Assembly (NCBI GenBank): GCA_015233155.1
Contig: JADFYG010000003.1
Span: 62,001-126,000, forward strand
Reading direction: 5' to 3'
Length of the DNA stretch: 64,000 nucleotides
Source of the DNA: Candidatus Rifleibacteriota bacterium
GTDB lineage: Bacteria; Muiribacteriota; Ozemobacteria; Ozemobacterales; Ozemobacteraceae
The notes under the pieces are model-generated. The model saw only the letters and a program-made list of their open reading frames with translations. It had not been told where the DNA came from and did not search any database. Positions 41,491-50,930 of the stretch are shown one piece after another. The position numbers and the translations under genes were made by a program. Within the stretch, counting starts at the first letter, position 1, and every line of letters starts with the position of its first letter.

Positions 41491-42468
41491 ATGTCCCAGG
41501 AATTTGAATTCGAAAAGCCCATCATTGAGCTGGAAAAGCGATTGAGTGACTTGCGCTCGCTCTCTGAAGAGGGCAACATCGATCTGTCCAGGGAAATATC
41601 CGCGATAGCCGAAAAAATAGAGGCGATGAAATCTGATATTTTTCATTCGCTCGAACCTTGGCAGGTAGCCCAGGTTGCTCGTCACCTCGATCGCCCTTCG
41701 ACGCTCGACTACGTTAAACTGCTCTGCGGAGATTCGTTCGTGGAGCTAAAGGGTGATCGCCTGTTTGCTGATGATCCGGCCATGATCTGCGGATTCGGCA
41801 GATTCGGGTCGATTGCGACGGCAATAATAGGTCATCAGAAAGGTCACGACACCGAGGAAAACATATACCGCAATTTTGGCATGCCGCATCCGGAGGGCTA
41901 TCGCAAGAGTCGTCGCGTGATGCATCTGGCCGAGAAATTCCGGAAGCCGATAATTGTATTCATTGATACGCCTGGTGCCTTCCCCGGAATTGGCGCGGAA
42001 GAGCGTGGTCAGAGCGAGGCGATTGCCCGGTCCATCATGGAAATGAGTCGAATGCGCGTTCCCATACTGTGTTTCATCATCGGAGAAGGCGGAAGCGGGG
42101 GAGCATTGGCTGTCGGTATCGGGGATCGTGTCTATATGCTTGAACATGCTATCTATTCGGTCATTTCCGCCGAGGGGTGTGCCGCCATCCTATGGAAGGA
42201 TGGTGCAAAGGCAAGAGATGCAGCCGCAGCTCTGAAATTTCGCTCAACCGATCTTCTGGAAGCGGGAATAATCGATGCGATTCTGCCCGAGCCGCTGGGA
42301 GGAGCACATCGCAATGCGGAGTTCGTTGCCAATGCCATCGGCGATATTATTCAAAAAGAGCTTCCTTCGCTTATGGCACTTCCGGCTGATCTCCTTTTGA
42401 AGAAACGTTACGAGAAATTCCGGGCCATGGGAAAGTTCAAACTGGAACAGGATTCCGAACATGCCTGA
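41491..42468 (+). CDS. accA: Acetyl-CoA carboxylase carboxyltransferase subunit alpha
   Basis: 325 residues, the usual AccA length. Recognised by an N-terminal helical region ([17 protein letters not shown]), K-G-H-D-T-E-E-N and [13 protein letters not shown], then [20 protein letters not shown] and [12 protein letters not shown]. It partners AccD for the transcarboxylation step of fatty-acid synthesis. GGAAG lies about seven bases upstream of the ATG. Its stop codon overlaps the start of rpoD (42461-42468), a tie of lipid supply to the primary sigma factor that is unusual. Confidence 0.96.
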   Translation: MSQEFEFEKPIIELEKRLSDLRSLSEEGNIDLSREISAIAEKIEAMKSDIFHSLEPWQVAQVARHLDRPSTLDYVKLLCGDSFVELKGDRLFADDPAMICGFGRFGSIATAIIGHQKGHDTEENIYRNFGMPHPEGYRKSRRVMHLAEKFRKPIIVFIDTPGAFPGIGAEERGQSEAIARSIMEMSRMRVPILCFIIGEGGSGGALAVGIGDRVYMLEHAIYSVISAEGCAAILWKDGAKARDAAAALKFRSTDLLEAGIIDAILPEPLGGAHRNAEFVANAIGDIIQKELPSLMALPADLLLKKRYEKFRAMGKFKLEQDSEHA

Positions 42469-43729
42469 TAAAAAAACTCATCTCTCCTCGGCTCCCGACA
42501 ACAAGAAAAAAGATGTGCGTCAGAAAAAGGGGCAGAAAGAACATGGCAGCACCAAGGTTGCCGCTGTCTCAGAAGATGTAGCGATACCTCGCGCATCCAA
42601 ACTTCCGGTCAAGGCCGTCGCAAGCAAACCCGAGGCGCCCGCTGCCCGGACGGGTCGCAAGCATCGTGATATCGTCACTTCCCAGGTTGTCACAGATGAT
42701 GTTTCCGCGACGATAACGCCGGAAAAAAAGATCAGCTCTGATCTGGCTCATCTCTCTGACAAATCTTTTTCAGATCCTCCCAAGGGCAAGCCAGGTCGTA
42801 AGCCAAAAGCTGCCGACAAGGGTGAGGCCATTCCAGACGCACCGACAACTTTCGAAGAAGAGGAACCCGAGCTTCCACCCGAACCGGAACGTGGCGAATC
42901 CATCTTCGACGACTCGGTAAAGTTGTATCTTCAGCAGCTGACAAAGCTTTCCCTCGCAACAGCTGAAGAAGAGATTGATTTCGCCAGACGTATCGAGGCA
43001 AAGGATGCCGAAGCTCGCGATGCGCTTATAACCGCCAATCTTCGGCTCGTCGTTTCGATCGCCAAAAAATATACGAACCGTGGACTGCTCTTTCTTGATC
43101 TGATTCAGGAAGGCAACATGGGGTTACTGCGTTCGATCGACAAATTCGACTACCATCTGGGATACAAATTTTCGACATACTCCACCTGGTGGATCCGCCA
43201 ATCGATCACGCGTGCGCTTGCGGAACAGTCCCGCGTCATTCGCATTCCGGTTCACATCATGGAAATAGTGAACAAAGTAAAGAAAACTATTCGTCTGTTC
43301 CAGCAGGAGCATGGTCGCGAACCAACATTACCCGAGGTTTCAGCCAGCATAAGTCTTCCGGTCGAACGAATTGAAGAAATCATCAAACTTACCCAGGAAC
43401 CCGTATCGCTCGATCTGACGGTCGGAAACAAGGATGACTCTTCCCTCGACAGTTTCATTGGCGACGACGATGCCGTCACCCCGGAAGAAGCCGTAGTAGA
43501 TTCTCTTCTGCGTGAGCAGATCAACAATGTCATGAAAGACCTTACTGAAAAGGAACGCAATGTTATTGGTCTGCGTTTCGGTCTTGCGGATGGTATTCCG
43601 CGCTCACTCGAAGAAATCGGCCGCATCATGTCGGTCACGCGTGAGCGGGTTCGTCAGATTGAAGAAAAGGCGCTCAAGAAGCTTCGCGCATGCTCGACAT
43701 CGAATCTGCGCGACTTTTACAATCGCTGA
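42461..43729 (+). CDS. rpoD: RpoD-like primary sigma factor
   Basis: 422 residues. An N-terminal stretch of about 140 is Lys/Pro/Ala-rich and probably disordered instead of a normal region 1.1. Then come region 1.2 (from about 146), region 2 (180-266: [40 protein letters not shown], then [10 protein letters not shown]), region 3 and region 4 (near 375-412, ending with [19 protein letters not shown]). The sequence of 2.4 and 4.2 is of the primary type. Region 1.1 normally keeps free sigma off DNA, so its absence is notable but known in some lineages. The start overlaps accA, so it probably depends on accA translation. dnaG is not next to it. Confidence 0.93.
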   Translation: MPDKKTHLSSAPDNKKKDVRQKKGQKEHGSTKVAAVSEDVAIPRASKLPVKAVASKPEAPAARTGRKHRDIVTSQVVTDDVSATITPEKKISSDLAHLSDKSFSDPPKGKPGRKPKAADKGEAIPDAPTTFEEEEPELPPEPERGESIFDDSVKLYLQQLTKLSLATAEEEIDFARRIEAKDAEARDALITANLRLVVSIAKKYTNRGLLFLDLIQEGNMGLLRSIDKFDYHLGYKFSTYSTWWIRQSITRALAEQSRVIRIPVHIMEIVNKVKKTIRLFQQEHGREPTLPEVSASISLPVERIEEIIKLTQEPVSLDLTVGNKDDSSLDSFIGDDDAVTPEEAVVDSLLREQINNVMKDLTEKERNVIGLRFGLADGIPRSLEEIGRIMSVTRERVRQIEEKALKKLRACSTSNLRDFYNR

Positions 43730-43829
43730 TCTTTTTCTTCTCCCGCACAAAAGGTTAATGAATACAGGGGAATTTTATTCTCTACCTGTGAATAGCTTGA
43801 ATTATTACGCGTGCATTCGCTGCGTGGAA

Positions 43830-44789
43830 TTATTTTCCCGGTTCGAGGATAGTGAAGGGATCAGAGCCGTTGGAATCACTCTGCTGGTTGGCTGGACCAG
43901 TTGCGGAGGCTGAGCCAGTCGCATTGTTCACATCAGAGACTGAAGTCGAGGCGTTACTTCCATCACCTGAATCTAAGCCGGGCATGACAGGTGAGTCGTT
44001 CGCCACTGGAACCTTCTCAACGGTTTTTGATGAGGTGCTCATCGTTCCCGTCGCTGCAGAGTCGCCGATCAATGCCGCCAGTCCCTTCGACAGGTCTTTT
44101 TTGATACCATTCTGGAATATGGATTCAAACTGACGCGTCTGATTATTCCCTGGGTATAGGGCGACAAAGTGTCCCAGATAGGCATTCATCATACGTTTGT
44201 CTGTATCGGAAAGTTTTTCAACTGATGTAGTAAGACGTTTGGCGAGATCCCCATCGCGATTTTTTGAAATTCCCATCGTCACCAGAAACGCTTCCTGAAA
44301 GGCTTTGTCAATTGGATCGGCGATGCGCCAGACATGAAAGACCGGAATGCCGATAATTACCGCCGTTGCCCATTTACCGGGATGCGCATGCTCAAAGGTT
44401 TTGGCAAAATTTCCGGAGCCAAAACGACGGGCCAGCTCGAATATTTCGTTAAACTCGGGCAAAATTTTGTATAAATTCAGATTTTTCTTCCAGATTTTTT
44501 CCTCAGAACGTGGCATTGGAAGATCAATAGCAGGTAAAAAACCGAACGGCGCACTCATTCTGGCGAAAATGGCGCGATCGGCTGTTAAAATTCCAATCGC
44601 ACGCGCCTCGTTATTGAGCATCCAAAGCTGGAAGGAGCTGGTGAGTTCCTGGGCCGATGCCGAAATGACGCCTGAGAAAAAAAAGTGGATACATACGATT
44701 GAAATCAACAGGTACTTAGGAATGTCCAGGCATTTTTGCATTTCCCGGAATGAAATCAAGGCGCTTTGAACAGACCGAAATATGCTCAC
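43830..44789 (-). CDS. Exported protein of unknown function
   Basis: 319 residues from a GTG at 44789. A signal-like hydrophobic segment (LLISIVCIHFFFSGVISASA) is followed by a charged, mostly helical domain with no motif I recognise (EIFELARRFGSGNFAKTFEH, WATAVIIGIPVFHVW). The C-terminal 80 residues are Ser/Thr/Asn/Asp-rich and probably disordered. The start GTG overlaps the stop of the upstream lipoprotein (GTGA) and has GGGGG about eight bases before it; an ATG at 44741 would also leave a signal peptide. It is the last gene of the long minus-strand operon. Confidence 0.6.
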   Translation of the reverse strand: MSIFRSVQSALISFREMQKCLDIPKYLLISIVCIHFFFSGVISASAQELTSSFQLWMLNNEARAIGILTADRAIFARMSAPFGFLPAIDLPMPRSEEKIWKKNLNLYKILPEFNEIFELARRFGSGNFAKTFEHAHPGKWATAVIIGIPVFHVWRIADPIDKAFQEAFLVTMGISKNRDGDLAKRLTTSVEKLSDTDKRMMNAYLGHFVALYPGNNQTRQFESIFQNGIKKDLSKGLAALIGDSAATGTMSTSSKTVEKVPVANDSPVMPGLDSGDGSNASTSVSDVNNATGSASATGPANQQSDSNGSDPFTILEPGK

Positions 44790-45493
44790 TGCGTTACCCC
44801 CTGAAGATGAAAACTTACTGTACGGGTTTCCTTGATATTCCAGATCGGTCGGATAACTGCGATCTCTTTGTTGGCAAAGTCGAACGAATATTCGACCACC
44901 CACTCGCCTGTCGATGGACATCCCACCTTTTCATCGTAACCAAGGCTTCCCTTCACGTTAAGCTTCCGCTGAATGGCGCGATCGGAAGGCAAATCGACAG
45001 TCCCGGCGAATTTCATGCTCACGATACCCTTAGCGGCATCACGGCTGGAAGGCACGATCTCAAAACGTGCCGGAACAGGTTTCCCACCCACATCGAAACT
45101 GGAATCGACTCGATGCACTTTTCCCGCAGGCCAATCGGCAGCCGGGAATGTCAGAAACAAGGGAAGATCGCTGGAACGTTCGCCCGGAGAGAGGAGCAAA
45201 GTGCCATCTTCACGCATAAGCCTGCGAAAATGACGAGATCCGGTTGTAATATCAAGAACGAAGACACCGCTGCGATAAGCCAGTACCGTCACGGAAATAG
45301 TGTCAACAGCCTCAGCCGGGCTTTTTTCATCGAATTCGCCGGAACTGGCATGACTCTCTACGTGGCTTTTCACCTCGAAGGCGTACGTCGATCCGACTTT
45401 GAGCCGATAAGCTATCTGAAATGCTTCGGTCGGCTCGCATGCCGAGAACATCAGCAAAATAATGAGTAGCAATGACCATTTTATAAATTTCAT
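44786..45493 (-). CDS. Lipoprotein of unknown function
   Basis: 235 residues with a lipobox (M-F-S-A-C19). The mature part has many beta strands (RLKVGSTYAFEVKSHVESHA, VVEYSFDFANKEIAVIRPIW), typical of an outer-membrane or periplasmic lipoprotein, but no known family is apparent. It stands just downstream of rng by five bases, and overlaps the next gene by four. Confidence 0.65.
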   Translation of the reverse strand: MKFIKWSLLLIILLMFSACEPTEAFQIAYRLKVGSTYAFEVKSHVESHASSGEFDEKSPAEAVDTISVTVLAYRSGVFVLDITTGSRHFRRLMREDGTLLLSPGERSSDLPLFLTFPAADWPAGKVHRVDSSFDVGGKPVPARFEIVPSSRDAAKGIVSMKFAGTVDLPSDRAIQRKLNVKGSLGYDEKVGCPSTGEWVVEYSFDFANKEIAVIRPIWNIKETRTVSFHLQGVTQ

Positions 45494-45498
45494 GAAAA

Positions 45499-46977
45499 CT
45501 ATTTGCCCTGAAGAATCGGTTCGATCTTGTATGTCTCGAATTCCAGGGGTTCTCCTTCGACAAAGTCGATTCGTCTGCTGACGCGCGTCTCCAGCTCCCG
45601 GCGGCGAGACTCATGATCGGCCTTGAAAAATTCTATGACTTTTCGATGAGCTATGATTCGAATAGATTTCCCTTCGAACCGAGCCGCCTCTTTCATTACC
45701 TGATTGCGAATACGATTTGCTATAGTGGAAACGGAAAACACCGTTCGCTGTCCGCCGCAACAAGGGCAGGAACTCTTCAATATTTCCTCGAGACTGTGGG
45801 AAATGCGCCGCCGGGTCATCTGGACCAGTCCGAGCTCGGACATATCAAGAAGATTCGGCCGATTACGATCGCCTTTGAATGCATCACGAAGTACCTTTAC
45901 AACCTGGGTGCGATGCTTATTTTCGACCATGTCTATGAAATCGATAATGATCATGCCCGCAAGATTACGAAGACGAACCTGGCGCGCAATATCCTTTGCA
46001 GCCTCCAGATTCACCTTGAACACGGTTTCTTCCAGATCAGCTCCACCGCTGAAACGACCGGAATTCACATCGATAGTCACTAATGCCTCGGTGCGCTCTA
46101 TGATCAGGTATGCTCCGGATTCCAGCCAGACCTTCGATTCGAGCGCTTTTGCGATCTCTGACTCAATGCCGAATTTTTCAAAAATAGGTTCCGGTCCCTG
46201 ATAAACCTCGAGTGATGCACGCTGAAGTGGCGAGAGAAAGTCGCAAAATTCTAGAATCGTTTTGTGTTCTTCAGGAGAGTCAATCAAAAACTGCTCGACT
46301 TCGTCCGTGAAATAATCTCGTACGAGTTTCAGGGTCAGCGGAAGATCGCGATGAATCATTGACTTCATGGGGGCAACCTTTGTTTTCGCCTCGACCTTTG
46401 CCCACATTTTCAGAAGAATCTTCAGGTCTGATAAGAGTTCCCGCTCTTCCAGGCCCTCGGCCGCTGTTCGGAAGATCAGGCCCATATTCTTCGGAAGCAG
46501 CTTTTTCCCTATTGCGCGCAGCCTGTCTCGTTCACTCTCTGAAGAAATGCGTCTGCTGATACCTATTTGATCATGTGTGGGCATCAAAACCAGATATCGC
46601 CCCGGGAAGGAGATCAGCATTGACGAACGAGGGCCCTTGCTCTGAGTCGGCTCTTTCAGGATCTGGAGAACGCACTCCTGCCCGACTTTCAGCATGTCCT
46701 GAATGGAGCTTTTGTAGATCTCCTTCAGATCCTCGTCCTCGAATCCACTGGCACCTTCGACCCCCGTCATAGTCAGATATGCATCTTTTGCCAGTCCGAT
46801 ATCGACGAACGCTGACTGGGTGCCGGGAACAACATTTGCTACCCGTCCCTTGAAGATGCATCCAACGATTTTTTCCGAATCAGGAATCTCGTAAAACAAT
46901 TCAAACGGCTGATCGTCATCAATAATGACTGCACGAGTCTCATAAGCCCCACAATTAACAAGTATCTTCCGTGACAA
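45499..46977 (-). CDS. rng: Ribonuclease E/G family endoribonuclease (RNase G)
   Basis: 492 residues, the size of RNase G rather than E. An S1-like RNA-binding domain (about 36-125; GCIFKGRVANVVPGTQSAFV) is followed by the catalytic domain with V-T-I-D-V-N-S-G and I-I-I-D-F-I-D-M, the two aspartate clusters that bind Mg2+. A zinc-link C-P-C-C sits near residue 405. It cleaves single-stranded RNA for rRNA maturation and mRNA decay. The start is TTG at 46977 with GGGAG six bases upstream. It follows the radical SAM pair, a familiar clostridial order. RNase E-type long C-terminal tail is absent. Confidence 0.93.
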   Translation of the reverse strand: MSRKILVNCGAYETRAVIIDDDQPFELFYEIPDSEKIVGCIFKGRVANVVPGTQSAFVDIGLAKDAYLTMTGVEGASGFEDEDLKEIYKSSIQDMLKVGQECVLQILKEPTQSKGPRSSMLISFPGRYLVLMPTHDQIGISRRISSESERDRLRAIGKKLLPKNMGLIFRTAAEGLEERELLSDLKILLKMWAKVEAKTKVAPMKSMIHRDLPLTLKLVRDYFTDEVEQFLIDSPEEHKTILEFCDFLSPLQRASLEVYQGPEPIFEKFGIESEIAKALESKVWLESGAYLIIERTEALVTIDVNSGRFSGGADLEETVFKVNLEAAKDIARQVRLRNLAGMIIIDFIDMVENKHRTQVVKVLRDAFKGDRNRPNLLDMSELGLVQMTRRRISHSLEEILKSSCPCCGGQRTVFSVSTIANRIRNQVMKEAARFEGKSIRIIAHRKVIEFFKADHESRRRELETRVSRRIDFVEGEPLEFETYKIEPILQGK

Positions 46978-47016
46978 ATTACACTCCCAAAGAAAAAATT
47001 TAGAAAACGAGTATCG

Positions 47017-47832
47017 TTATTCCATTTTCAGGATGGCGATGCGTTCGACTTCGACTACTGTATCTCGCTCAGGGCCTAAAAACTCGACCAGAGCCGCGAT
47101 GATTTTAGAGGGTGATGGAATCCCGTTTCCCGCTCGCGCGAAATCCATGATCAATGACGAAGTCCCAATGTCATCGCCACCGCCATTGACCTCATGACGC
47201 CATGAACGCACGGCACCTGCAATTGACTGGCGCTTTGTTCCGTCTGCGCGATGAACCACTATAACGCGTTCCGGATCGCCAAAAAAGATATCCACGAGTT
47301 TTAGAGCGGCCTCGGTCGGAGCGCCGGCGCAAAACCTGAGGCGATATTGCATTGGCGCTTCCGAAACAATAGCTTTCGCGTGCTCGGAAAGCGTTTCAAC
47401 TTTTATGAGTGGCATTCCATACGGCATTTGCGGGGAAAGACGTTCGCGCACTACTGAGGCCTGGATTGGCCCTGTGAGCCAAAGATCCATTACTTCGCCG
47501 GCCCCTGCATGTCCCAGTGAGAGAGCGGGGCCAAAACTGCATCGCGGACGCGGATGACATCCCTGAGTGACGAGATACGGCAACCCACTGCGCCGCAATG
47601 CCCGAATAAGGGCGTTCATCGAATCAAGATGCGACATATAGACGGCGTTTCCGGTCTTTCTGTACCAGACACGAAATCGACATTCCGGCGCAGGAGTAAC
47701 CGTTTCGGCAGCGGAAGAGATTCCGGTTTCCTTTTTCAATGTGGATTTTTTGCCGGAATTCATCGCAGACGATGCCTTCGCGCCCGCGTTCATAATTGCG
47801 TCCGAACTTTTTGCTGACGTTTCGCCGATCAT
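47017..47832 (-). CDS. DUF2344 protein, radical SAM partner
   Basis: 271 residues. After a Ser/Lys/Ala-rich start of about 45 residues comes the DUF2344 pattern: C-R-F-R-V-W-Y-R-K-T-G, V-Y-M-S-H-L-D, G-C-H-P-R-P-R, and A-L-S-L-G-H. These proteins are coded next to, or fused to, the TIGR03960-type radical SAM protein. The ATG overlaps the stop of that gene (ATGA). The pair's reaction is not established by sequence. Confidence 0.88.
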   Translation of the reverse strand: MIGETSAKSSDAIMNAGAKASSAMNSGKKSTLKKETGISSAAETVTPAPECRFRVWYRKTGNAVYMSHLDSMNALIRALRRSGLPYLVTQGCHPRPRCSFGPALSLGHAGAGEVMDLWLTGPIQASVVRERLSPQMPYGMPLIKVETLSEHAKAIVSEAPMQYRLRFCAGAPTEAALKLVDIFFGDPERVIVVHRADGTKRQSIAGAVRSWRHEVNGGGDDIGTSSLIMDFARAGNGIPSPSKIIAALVEFLGPERDTVVEVERIAILKME

Positions 47833-49586
47833 TCGACAACTCCTCGGGCGGTTTCGATGGCGCGCCTGTATTCGGCTTCCAAAAAAGCGCGTGGCGTACG
47901 GAAGTCTATGAAATCCCAGGGGAGTTTTTCTTCAAGCGATCGTTCACGGGCGAATTCAGAGATGGTCAAGCCTGTTTCTTTCAGAGATTCCTCCCAGGCT
48001 TTGCGCCGGAACTGTTCTCCCCATCCGTCGAAACGACATCCTTTGCGATGAGCCGCCAGGATCAATTTTCCGACGCGTTCGTCCCCACGTGCCAGAACCG
48101 CTTCAAGACCGCACAGAAACTCCTCCCGCCAGGAAACCTTCGCACGAGTGCGCTTCAATGCATTCGTCACCCGAACGCGACGCGCCAACAACTCTTCGGC
48201 TGGTAATTGTTCCGCCCATTGGAACGGGGTGAATGGCTTTGGAACGAATGGGGAAAGACTGATCGACAGGTCTTTTCTGAGCTTCATGCGCCGCGCGGTT
48301 CCATCGATCTTGCCGACCAGTTCAGCGATAGCATCGACATCTGAATTCGTTTCGAATGGCAGACCTATCATGAAATAAAGCTTCACCGTCTGGTAACAGG
48401 ATTCTCGTGTTGCCTCAATAACCCGTAATATGTCATCTTCAGTGATTTTTTTTCCGATGACATCACGTAACCTCTGCGAACCGGCTTCAGGAGCGAATGT
48501 TAATCCACTTTTTTTAACCTGATCACCGCGCTTGAGCAGCTGAAGCGTAGCCTCGTTCATTCGAAGTGATGGCACAGTGATATTCTGATCAGGAAAAACG
48601 CGGTTCGAAACGACCCCGGTGACCAGTTCATCAAGACAACCATAGTCTGACGTCGAAAGAGACAGAAGCCCGACCGATTCATTCCCGGTGTTGCGCATAA
48701 GGGTCGCCGCGCATTCGATAAGAGCCCGGGGGGTTCGGTCACGTCGCGGACGATAGAAATATCCGGCATTGCAAAAGCGGCAACCTTGCATACAGCCGCG
48801 AAAGATCTCGAGAGGAACGCGGTTGTGAATCGTTTCGACATTTGGAATGATCATCTTCAGCGGTGGAGCGGAAGATGCAAATCCTTTGAAAACACGTCTT
48901 CGAACTGGCTTCGGAAACTGCGGAACCCAGAAGCCTTCGATTGTCGTGATCTCTTCAAGTAATTCGAGACGTCCCCGGACACGACGCTCGCCCCCTTTTG
49001 CCTTCCAGGAGATGACGCGCTCACACAACTCCGGAAGTGCTTCTTCGCCATCACCAATAAGAATCGCATCGAAAAAATCAGCTACCGGTAAAGGATTTGC
49101 GGCAGACGGCCCTCCGGCAATAATGAGCGGGCCGGAGGAGCGTTCGTTCCCGAGCAGTGGAATGCCGCCCAGTTCCAGCATGCGCAGGACATTCGTGAAG
49201 GTCATTTCGTATGGAAGAGTGATGCCGAGGACATCGAATGCGTGCAGGGGGCGTTTTGACTCAAGGCCGTATAGCGGTATACCCTTGCGACGCAGTATTT
49301 CTTCGAAATCGCCCCATGGCGAAAACACACGCTCCACAGCTATTCTGGGATCGGCGTCGAGCAATTCATACAATATTTTCAATGCGATATTCGACATCCC
49401 CAGCTCATACAGGTCTGGAAAAGCAAGACAGACGGAGATGTTTGCTCCAGGTTTGGGTGCGGCCTGGTTCCACTCACCACCAAGATAACGCGCAGGTTTT
49501 TCTACTGATATTAAGTCCCAGTGCGTGAGACCGGGCACCCCACGCAAATCAGCTCTGTCCCGGGTATTTTCAGGAGATATTATCAT
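47829..49586 (-). CDS. TIGR03960-type radical SAM protein with B12-binding-like N-terminal domain
   Basis: 585 residues. An N-terminal Rossmann-like domain (about 50-190; L-A-F-P-D-L-Y-E-L-G-M-S-N, then A-G-G-P-S-A-A-N-P-L-P) has the layout of B12-binding domains without the classical DxHxxG. The radical SAM [4Fe-4S] motif is C265-M-Q-G-C269-R-F-C272. The C-terminal part has F-V-P-K-P-F-T-P-F-Q-W. The family is paired with DUF2344 and RNase E/G and has been suggested to act in RNA or ribosome modification; this is inference. Both flanking genes overlap it by four bases, so all three are made together. An importer of the BtuCDF kind is in the same operon. Confidence 0.88.
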   Translation of the reverse strand: MIISPENTRDRADLRGVPGLTHWDLISVEKPARYLGGEWNQAAPKPGANISVCLAFPDLYELGMSNIALKILYELLDADPRIAVERVFSPWGDFEEILRRKGIPLYGLESKRPLHAFDVLGITLPYEMTFTNVLRMLELGGIPLLGNERSSGPLIIAGGPSAANPLPVADFFDAILIGDGEEALPELCERVISWKAKGGERRVRGRLELLEEITTIEGFWVPQFPKPVRRRVFKGFASSAPPLKMIIPNVETIHNRVPLEIFRGCMQGCRFCNAGYFYRPRRDRTPRALIECAATLMRNTGNESVGLLSLSTSDYGCLDELVTGVVSNRVFPDQNITVPSLRMNEATLQLLKRGDQVKKSGLTFAPEAGSQRLRDVIGKKITEDDILRVIEATRESCYQTVKLYFMIGLPFETNSDVDAIAELVGKIDGTARRMKLRKDLSISLSPFVPKPFTPFQWAEQLPAEELLARRVRVTNALKRTRAKVSWREEFLCGLEAVLARGDERVGKLILAAHRKGCRFDGWGEQFRRKAWEESLKETGLTISEFARERSLEEKLPWDFIDFRTPRAFLEAEYRRAIETARGVVE

Positions 49587-49858
49587 GATTTTTTCCCGGC
49601 AGTCGCTGTGCCAAGTCCCGGAAATGTAAACAGAAGATCCAGTTCGCGTCCGGAAAACTCTACATCGAAAGTGACGTGCTCCGGTCGAAGACCCAGAATC
49701 GATGATCCCTCCCGATGTAGTGAATCAAGCAGGGCGTTTACCTCAGATTCGGACAAGCGAAGTCGGTCGCAGAGAAGGCGGCGTTTGAGCACATCGCCCG
49801 TGGAACAGCCAATAAAAGGTTCCGCGATCAACGCCTCGCGGGAAGCATCTTGTACCAT
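49583..49858 (-). CDS. Small conserved-looking protein of unknown function
   Basis: 91 residues, mostly helical at the start (GDVLKRRLLCDRLRLSESEV) and with a beta-like second half (EHVTFDVEFSGRELDLLFTF). It could be a small regulatory or adaptor domain, such as a winged-helix relative. The gene overlaps the radical SAM gene by four bases and follows the TPR lipoprotein gene by five, so it belongs to the operon. Confidence 0.55.
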   Translation of the reverse strand: MVQDASREALIAEPFIGCSTGDVLKRRLLCDRLRLSESEVNALLDSLHREGSSILGLRPEHVTFDVEFSGRELDLLFTFPGLGTATAGKKS

Positions 49859-49863
49859 GTGGA

Positions 49864-50901
49864 TCAGGGCTCACGTTTTACGAGCAGTTTTTCCATCTCC
49901 GCGGCTTTCTTTGCCACATAGGGGTTACTGGAATTCACTCCGAGAGCCGCATTATACGATGAAAGCGCTGAAGCATACTCTTTTCTGGCAGCGTAGATAT
50001 CCCCCATATTTACGTAAGCATCGGTGTATTCAGGTGACAGTTCCACTGCACGTTTATACTGAGTGATCGCCTCGTTGAAGCGCTTTCCGCGCTGATAGGC
50101 GATGCCAAGCTGGTAATGAACCAGCGCATTGTGGTCATCAATGCGCGTCGCGGACTCAAATTCCTTCATCGACGCCTCGGCCTGACCGGACAACAGATAT
50201 AAATCGCCGAGCGCCAAAAGAACTCGCAGGTCTCCGCGATCTTCGTGCTGATATGCCCTGAAGTGGCGAATGGCCTCAGGATAATTGCCTCTTTGCTGAT
50301 GAATTTTTCCGAGGGCGAAACGGGCCTTCAGATGGTATGGTTCTACTTCAATGCATCGATTCAGCAGTTTGATTCCGTCATCGATACGGTGCTGATCCAT
50401 AAGAAAGATCGCAAGGTTGTAATACGTCTCGGCATATCCGGGATCAAGCCGTAAAGTTGTTTTCCATTCTCGGATAGCTTCATCGATCTTTCCGATTTTA
50501 TAATATGCGAGGCCCAGGTTGTGGTGAGCATCGATGAACTTTGGTTCTGCAGCCAGCGCCTTTTTCAAGTTCTCAATGGCCAGTGGCATGCGCTTATATT
50601 GGCCCGCAAGCGTTCCGTAAAGATAATCATTCTTGGCTTTCGTGCCGACTTCGGCTTCGCGTTTTCCGGTGCTTTTCCCGAGCGGGGGCAATAATTCCTG
50701 GACTGAAATATTTTGCACCTGGTCGCTTGTTTTAATACCTGGGTCGGCATCTTTCCGCTCACTAGTTTTGCGTGAACATCCGGACAGTGAAGATATCAGC
50801 AATGCGGAAAATCCTATTGCGGTGGCTGAACGAAAAAATGTGCGCCACGCCGATGAGAAGCGAGTGTTTGCGCGGACACAATAACGAAGGATATGATTCA
50901 A
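49864..50901 (-). CDS. TPR-repeat lipoprotein
   Basis: 345 residues. A lipobox (S-L-S-G-C42) follows a hydrophobic stretch. Residues about 90-330 are seven or eight TPR repeats of the A-x-x-N-L-G-x-A-Y-x-x-x-G-x-x-x-E-A form (HHNLGLAYYKIGKIDEAIRE; YVNMGDIYAARKEYASALSS). TPRs bind peptides and proteins, so an assembly or scaffold role at the envelope is likely. The start is TTG at 50901 with AGGGGG six bases upstream. It overlaps neither neighbour but sits 29 bases after the NHL gene. Confidence 0.78.
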   Translation of the reverse strand: MNHILRYCVRANTRFSSAWRTFFRSATAIGFSALLISSLSGCSRKTSERKDADPGIKTSDQVQNISVQELLPPLGKSTGKREAEVGTKAKNDYLYGTLAGQYKRMPLAIENLKKALAAEPKFIDAHHNLGLAYYKIGKIDEAIREWKTTLRLDPGYAETYYNLAIFLMDQHRIDDGIKLLNRCIEVEPYHLKARFALGKIHQQRGNYPEAIRHFRAYQHEDRGDLRVLLALGDLYLLSGQAEASMKEFESATRIDDHNALVHYQLGIAYQRGKRFNEAITQYKRAVELSPEYTDAYVNMGDIYAARKEYASALSSYNAALGVNSSNPYVAKKAAEMEKLLVKREP

Positions 50902-50930
50902 GAAGATCCCCCTGATGGTGGAAAGATCAT

